Shown piece by piece: positions 23,901 through 28,113 of a DNA stretch of 28,113 bases. The stretch comes from a virus. The stretch spans positions 1 through 28,113 of the IMG/VR virus record IMGVR_UViG_3300048672_000444; one strand, 5' to 3'. The stretch's first letter is position 1. Every line of letters starts with the position of its first letter. Made by a program: the position numbers and the translations under genes. The notes beneath the pieces were generated by a model that worked only from the letters and a program-made list of their open reading frames with translations, was not told where the DNA came from and did not search any database.

Positions 23901-26298
23901 TAAAAGAACCCAGCTTGTTAAGCAGTATAACTTGCTGTATGGAGTCACTAAAGACCAAGAAGACAGAATAGCACAACTTAAGAAAGACTTTAAAGAAGGT
24001 AAAGTAGGTGTTAATAAAGACTCTATTGAAGGTGCTGAGAAAGATTTAAAAGACTTTAAAGCGAAAAGTGCTGTTTTAAGAGCTAATGCTAAGGACTGGA
24101 AGGCTCAATATAATCAACAAGTAGAGGATGTTAAAGAGAATAACAGCTTACTGGCTAATTTAGACGAAGAAAGACGCAAACATATTGAACAAGGCTTACA
24201 AAAGCAAGAAAAGGCGCAAGAAGACTACGCTAGTAAAGTCCTTGTTAATGCTAAGAAGTTAAATGATGCTAGGGTTAAAGATGCTGAAGAGTTTGCAAGT
24301 AAGGAACAAAACCGGATAGATAAGGAACTTAAGTTCTTAAGCAAAACAGAGCTTGATAGGACTGTTGAAGAGAATCAGAGAAGCCGTAATGCTTTACTTG
24401 ACCAACAAATAGCTATACAAGATAGGCTTATTGCACAACTTAAAGAGCTTAATAAAGAACAAACAGGTATGGCTTCTTTAAGTAGTACAAGTGAAGCTAA
24501 AAGTAGTAGAGGTATTTGGCTTGATTTAGAACTCCTTAAGGCTAGTAAAAGCAAGCAACATGGTTTTGACTTTGACAAAGTAGATGCTGCTTTTAAAGAA
24601 GCTAGTAAGACTTCTGGGGTTGATGAATATATTATCAAAGCACTTGCTAAACAGGAAAGCACATTTAATAGAAACGTTAAAAGCCCTGTAGGTGCTGAAG
24701 GTTTTACACAGTTTATGCCTGATACGGCTAGGCAGTATGCAGTGAATGTCAAAGATGAAGTATCAAGTATATTAGGTACTGGAAGGTATCTTAAAGATGC
24801 TATGATTAAGTTCGATGGCGATATTAGGAAAGTAATAACCTCCTATAATACTGGAATACATAATGTAGCTACACATGATATTAACCTTATATTGTCAGAT
24901 AAATGGGCTAGAAACAAGAAGACAGGTGTTGGACAAACTAAGCAATATGTTCAAAACGTCTTAGCTTTTGCTAGTAAAGATAGGGGCACAAACCTATCTG
25001 ATGATAAAGAGTCCTACGCTGCTAACTTAGCTACGCAAGAGAAGAAGCGTGAAGACCTTATAGCTCAAAGACAGCTTAGTGATGAAGAAGGACTTAAACT
25101 TCTTAAAGAGCGAGTCTCTGTTGTAACTAAGATGCAAAATGCTTATGAAGCTGCTTATGGTATCATTAGTTCTGCTAGTGATAAGTTCTATGCAGAGACA
25201 AAGTTAGAAGCAGAACGTATATTACTTCTTTATGAAGAAGGGGATACTGCTTTAACTAAGATGGCTGACGGTTATTTTAAGAATAGAGAGGCTGTTTTAG
25301 CCTTAATGAAGGCTAAGGAGAATCTTGCAGAGATAGAGAACAGAAGTGTTGTTAATCTTAATCAGTATAAAGTAGCTTTACAAGACTTAGATAGACTTCA
25401 AAATGCTGGTATGTCTAGTGGTATCTCTGCTATGCTTGAAAGAGATGCAGCTAATAGAGCGCAAATTCCTGACTTACAGGCTAAACTTATAGCAGAACAA
25501 GGTTTACTTGATAGCGGTAAGTTTGGTTCTATTGGAGGAGATGCTTATACAGAACAGTTTAAAAAAGTAGAAGCTCTTAAAGCAAGCATTAAAGACCTAG
25601 CCATGACAAGTCAAAGCACTATGCTCTTTGCTGCACAAAGTGTCGGAACCGCCTTTGATACAACTTTCAGAGGAGTTCTTGATGGAAGTATTAAGGCTAA
25701 AGATGCCTTTACAGCTTTTGGAGTAAGCGTTCTTAAGACACTTCAAGACATTATCCTACAGGAGCTTAAGAGTCAGATTATTAAACTAGCATTTAGCACT
25801 ATAGGGAGTCTTGCGGGTGGCTTTGGTGGAGGTTCTACCACACCTACAGCGAATCTAGGTGGTGTCTCTTCTACTCAAGCTATGTCTAATAGTATTACTC
25901 CTAGTTTTGGCTCTGGTAAATACGCCAAAGGTGGTGCTTTCGACCCTTCCGGTATTATTCCTTTCGCTAAAGGAGGTATAGTCTCCTCCCCAACCTTGTT
26001 CAAGTTTGCTAAAGGTACAGGTCTTATGGGTGAAGCTGGTGCAGAGATGATAATGCCAGCCGCCAGAGACTCACAAGGGAGGCTTGGAGTACACATAGCT
26101 GGAGGAGCTGCCGCACAAACTAATATAAGTAACGTCTATAACATAACAGTTACCCAAGCTAAAGACGCAACAGCAGATGAGACAGGTGCAGCAGTTCTAA
26201 AACAAGTTAAGCAGTATGTAGAAAGTACAGTAGATGGTAAGATTGCCAAAGCAATACGCCCGGCTGGTCAATTAAATAGAAGTACAAAATTCAGTTAA
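20968..26298 (+). CDS. H: Tape measure protein with lytic transglycosylase domain
   Basis: A 1776-residue tape measure, about twice lambda gpH (853). Residues about 70-460 are long charged coiled coil. A tape-measure core follows from about 462 (LWQFIGKSMLIWRAYNFLL). Residues about 705-800 contain hydrophobic segments (AVSVGVYWLYNKV near 787) that could enter the membrane. Residues about 1195-1300 form an SLT-type transglycosylase domain: catalytic Glu1230 in AKQESTFN, then GAEGFTQFMP and SYNTGIHNV. The C-terminus (about 1650-1697: KGGIVSSPTLFKFAKGTGLM, GEAGAEMIMP) matches the lambda H end (FFAFAKGAGVMGEAGPEAILPL). It sets tail length and is ejected with DNA; the enzyme domain would open peptidoglycan. 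Confidence 0.95.
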   Translation: MTAKKELKIELDFKLKGAIEASTGITKLGKDGITAAKDMEEALNKAGKALERFLRGDKTKLDPFNMGGFSASKYLTDLKQSQEQELKLLTEAKANAKKILEDFNKERAANQAKVNKVIEQQEKELSSFLSNLEKERLAKAKAIREKFLAEKAALEKSDYQRVAAEANKELALQKNNDKIIATKLKENELQQKAIDKINEAKKAEEALLKSVLDRLNATKASLLTQQSNLSAKRTADYEKKLAEEVGLRKQQIEQQRLQWKEQAELTVSQKLEAISNASLQRLQDSDIRRLESITAREAELARKRQEFGELANSKILADYTAKLKQAYLSLGASARLTDPAKGLIQHQGASYGKPITAQDTTLLVNEMNQRLALTDKEYQIASAKTKYGADSVQIKRLEAQKELTRLEQQFAKEREKIESSNKTSWAKEEAIKKLIHEYEGLIAKQKELTRSTEQLKTAHIDLWQFIGKSMLIWRAYNFLLSESRQLLMSIPKVGMELETSKSILSATMADSKGEGGKAGAEVALRGLHDEAKRTGIAIDALRENWRTFSASTTIAGESVNTSWRIFTNMNTVITALHYSSDKATHIFMALAQMFNKSKVQSEELVKQLGNLLPGAFAAFAQANGKTTQELASQMKKGIVFAHDTIEKFTIFYAERFKGAFNTASHSLNANLGRMNTAFIELGETIYTRVSPNLTALAIYFTEAASAGGGLSNAVLVLMEAVKPLTVMISSIAAFKGLSFLFGTIEAGATVAGVTLATASTGLATFLLRLKALRLFMGGLGAAGIVGAVSVGVYWLYNKVKENSYEDFFTKFNKDLEEFDNAVKAKQPESLEVKITKDSEIIKFTDHAIKARENTEKLQFALKEFQLLVTKGTRNKVDTFTVDGTPYSIASAKVALVQYREAELQAWARLKQQRTELRSIDLEETTKAASESSKAYNEALERSGIAHLKNSKDLKEKELGLIREFNEITRQNDVAAAEDKRTQLVKQYNLLYGVTKDQEDRIAQLKKDFKEGKVGVNKDSIEGAEKDLKDFKAKSAVLRANAKDWKAQYNQQVEDVKENNSLLANLDEERRKHIEQGLQKQEKAQEDYASKVLVNAKKLNDARVKDAEEFASKEQNRIDKELKFLSKTELDRTVEENQRSRNALLDQQIAIQDRLIAQLKELNKEQTGMASLSSTSEAKSSRGIWLDLELLKASKSKQHGFDFDKVDAAFKEASKTSGVDEYIIKALAKQESTFNRNVKSPVGAEGFTQFMPDTARQYAVNVKDEVSSILGTGRYLKDAMIKFDGDIRKVITSYNTGIHNVATHDINLILSDKWARNKKTGVGQTKQYVQNVLAFASKDRGTNLSDDKESYAANLATQEKKREDLIAQRQLSDEEGLKLLKERVSVVTKMQNAYEAAYGIISSASDKFYAETKLEAERILLLYEEGDTALTKMADGYFKNREAVLALMKAKENLAEIENRSVVNLNQYKVALQDLDRLQNAGMSSGISAMLERDAANRAQIPDLQAKLIAEQGLLDSGKFGSIGGDAYTEQFKKVEALKASIKDLAMTSQSTMLFAAQSVGTAFDTTFRGVLDGSIKAKDAFTAFGVSVLKTLQDIILQELKSQIIKLAFSTIGSLAGGFGGGSTTPTANLGGVSSTQAMSNSITPSFGSGKYAKGGAFDPSGIIPFAKGGIVSSPTLFKFAKGTGLMGEAGAEMIMPAARDSQGRLGVHIAGGAAAQTNISNVYNITVTQAKDATADETGAAVLKQVKQYVESTVDGKIAKAIRPAGQLNRSTKFS

Positions 26299-26325
26299 TC
26301 CTTATTATTAAAACAGGAGAAGAAG

Positions 26326-27564
26326 ATGCAAAATGTAAGATTAGTAGTAAACATTGATGATGAAATTATCCAAACAGGAGAAGGTGGTAGAAAAGCTGTT
26401 ACAGAAGCTATGCTGACTGGCAGTGGTACAGGAGCTACAGTGGCTACTGTAGATAACATCGTTATGAAAGATACGGACGGTACACTGTTCTTTAAAAGAG
26501 TAACAAACGACACCCCACCTGTTCTTACAAATTGGAAGCTATCAGATGGAAGTTCTTATACAATTACAGGAAGTCCTGTTCCTTATACAGTATCTACAAC
26601 AAACATAGAAGGTACTGTTGAGATAACTAATGACACTGGTAATGCTATTCCTGTTTCTGGAACTTTTTGGCAAACAACACAACCTGTTTCATTTACTTGG
26701 AGTGGTTTGACAGATGCAGAGCTAAGAGACTCGGCTGTCCCTGTTAGTTTAACTAGCACAACCATCACAGGGACAGTAGCTTCAACGCAATCGGGTACTT
26801 GGAGTGTAGCTGCTACTCAAAGCGGGTCATGGTCTATTGGTAATACGTCTTTTGGTATTAGTGGTACTCTACCTGCTTTTACAAGTATACCTGCTTTTAA
26901 AATAGACCAGACAACAGATGGTACTACTAATCTTGTAGCTGCAAAACAGAATGGCACTTGGAACATTGGAAGTATTACAACACTCCCCGCCTTAGCAACT
27001 GGTTCTAATATTATTGGTAGTGTTAGTATAAATCAAACAACTATGGGTACTACCAATGCAGTTGTTGGCAAAGCAAGATACCAAGCTAGCAGACCAACCT
27101 TATCAGACGGAACATATAGTGAGCTTCAATTAGACAACGATGGCTCTTTGATAGTTAATATTGCAGATAGTTCTGCTATAGGGGCAGTAGAAGATGCTCA
27201 AGCAACAGACGCTGCATCTTCTTGGAGTTTGGTTGCACTTGTTAAAGGCTTATTTACTAAGCTTGTTAGCTTAATTAGCCTACAAACAGTTACACAGACG
27301 GCTACTCAGGTTATTACAATAGCCGGTACTTCTGCTCAAAGCTCTGCTGTAGGGAGTACAACAACAAGGGTCATTTTGGGAGCTACAACGGATTGCTGGA
27401 TATCTATTGGTTCTAACCCAACGGCTGTCTTGCATGGAAGTAACTCTTTCTTTCTAAAGGCAGGTGCTTCTAGTTACCCTATGACTGTCATAGCAAGTAC
27501 AAGTAAGATTGCAGTTATCCAAGATAGCGCAGCAGGATACTTAAGCATCCTTGAGAGCATATAA
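26326..27564 (+). CDS. Repeat-rich virion structural protein, possibly a fibre
   Basis: A 412-residue Thr/Ser/Gly-rich beta protein, with a strong ribosome site (CAGGAGAAGAAG) right after the tape measure. The N-terminal 50 residues (RLVVNIDDEIIQTGEGGRKA) look globular. Residues about 150-250 carry repeats of the form Q-S/N-G-(T/S)-W-(S/N)-(V/I) at QSGTWSV, QSGSWSI and QNGTWNI, and a second pair DQTTDGTTNLV and NQTTMGTTNAV. The C-terminal 85 residues (SSAVGSTTTRVILGATTDCW, then GSNSFFLKAGASSYPMTVIA) form a jelly-roll-like domain I associate with phage structural proteins. Trimeric fibre or collar are the likely roles. No enzymatic motif is seen. Confidence 0.65.
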   Translation: MQNVRLVVNIDDEIIQTGEGGRKAVTEAMLTGSGTGATVATVDNIVMKDTDGTLFFKRVTNDTPPVLTNWKLSDGSSYTITGSPVPYTVSTTNIEGTVEITNDTGNAIPVSGTFWQTTQPVSFTWSGLTDAELRDSAVPVSLTSTTITGTVASTQSGTWSVAATQSGSWSIGNTSFGISGTLPAFTSIPAFKIDQTTDGTTNLVAAKQNGTWNIGSITTLPALATGSNIIGSVSINQTTMGTTNAVVGKARYQASRPTLSDGTYSELQLDNDGSLIVNIADSSAIGAVEDAQATDAASSWSLVALVKGLFTKLVSLISLQTVTQTATQVITIAGTSAQSSAVGSTTTRVILGATTDCWISIGSNPTAVLHGSNSFFLKAGASSYPMTVIASTSKIAVIQDSAAGYLSILESI

Positions 27565-27565
27565 A

Positions 27566-28113
27566 ATGATGCCGATGATGAATGCTTCAGCTAGGAAAGG
27601 AGCTAGTTCTTCTCCATCAGCTCCAATTATTGCAATAGGGCAGTCCTATCAAGGGGGAACAATTTTTTATGTGGATGGAACAGGTCAACATGGTCTTATC
27701 GCCTATACAGCCGATTTATCTGCAAGCACTTGGTTTATAACAAAAGGAAATGCAGGTACATCAGAAACTTTTGGAACTGGTGCATCTAATACTTCACGAT
27801 TTAGTACATCTTATGCTATATGGCATAATCTATCTTTATTTAATGCAAATAGTCCAGGCGGGCATAATACTTGGTTTATTCCAGACATTGCACAACTTAT
27901 GACCCTTATTCCTCTTTTAACCAGGAGTTTAGATAGTTCTGACAGCCTATACCAAAAATTTGGTACAGTTACAAGCGGTGTAAGTCTTTGGTCTTCATCA
28001 GAATACTCTGGATATCCCAGTGATTATGCGGATATAGGAATTATCAGTTCTAATTCACAAAGTTTAGCCGATAAGACAGGAACTTGGTTAGGAGCTCGTC
28101 CAGTTTTGGCTTT
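27566..28113 (+). CDS. DUF1566/Lcl-type lectin-like protein, partial (right edge)
   Basis: An ATG (27566) just after the previous stop opens a frame that runs off the window after 182 residues. After a short Ser-rich lead (MMPMMNASARKGASSSPSAP), the sequence has the DUF1566/Lcl signature: IGQSYQGGTIFYVDGTGQHG, LIAYTADLSASTW, a GHNTWFIPDIAQLMTLIPL helix, LWSSSEY, and the closing GARPVLAF. These domains occur in bacterial adhesins and phage tail fibres and have a C-type-lectin-like fold. It is probably a receptor- or glycan-binding tail component. The stop should lie just past the window, since RPVLAF is usually near the domain's end. Confidence 0.75.
   Translation, partial: MMPMMNASARKGASSSPSAPIIAIGQSYQGGTIFYVDGTGQHGLIAYTADLSASTWFITKGNAGTSETFGTGASNTSRFSTSYAIWHNLSLFNANSPGGHNTWFIPDIAQLMTLIPLLTRSLDSSDSLYQKFGTVTSGVSLWSSSEYSGYPSDYADIGIISSNSQSLADKTGTWLGARPVLA

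Overview
The window is one block of a dsDNA tailed-phage (or prophage) genome: the virion-morphogenesis region of a phage with a long flexible tail, built on the lambda plan. Recognisable lambda-type parts are a gpA-type large terminase, gpW-like joiner, gpB-type portal, gpE-type capsid protein, gpZ-like and probable gpFII/gpU-like connector proteins, a tail tube, a G/GT frameshift pair, a tape measure, and the tail-tip set L, K, I, J and M. The DNA is AT-rich throughout. A lambda-type tail tip and a transglycosylase domain in the tape measure point to a Gram-negative, low-GC host, but the host cannot be named from this window. There is no integrase, repressor, tRNA, CRISPR array or insertion sequence here, so lifestyle is undetermined.

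Layout. Positions 1-7815 are a leftward (minus-strand) tail-tip operon, read from right to left: a small coiled-coil/membrane protein, L, K, two tandem I paralogues, J, a 74-residue unknown, and two M-like proteins, the second fused to a Calx-beta-like domain. The genes overlap or are separated by 1-3 bases. Positions 7816-7913 hold a divergent control region with a near-consensus sigma70 promoter in each direction, sharing one partly palindromic 34-base segment. Positions 7914-12731 are the packaging and portal genes (putative small terminase, an N4 gp49/Sf6 gp66 family protein, large terminase, W, portal, a 57-residue unknown). A second near-consensus promoter at 12736-12764, sharing its core with the first, precedes the capsid genes (a 52-residue unknown, protease-scaffold with an internal scaffold start, decoration protein, major capsid protein). 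From 16184 to 19905 come the connector genes and a very large tail-tube protein, followed by a strong terminator. From 19987 onward are the tail chaperones G/GT with an A AAA AAC slippery site, a 1776-residue tape measure, a 412-residue repeat-rich structural protein, and a DUF1566/Lcl-type lectin-like protein cut by the right edge.

The genes together package DNA, build the head, and build and tip the tail. Three things depart from the lambda plan. The tail-tip operon is detached from the rest of the tail operon and points the other way. Two tail-tip families (I and M) are present twice. Extra beta-rich domains have been added to surface proteins: a domain in the decoration protein recurs inside the tail tube, where it is itself interrupted by two copies of another repeat, and a Calx-beta-like domain sits on an M protein. 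No gene-free stretch exceeds 300 bases; the longest (12732-12860) holds the second promoter and a leader.
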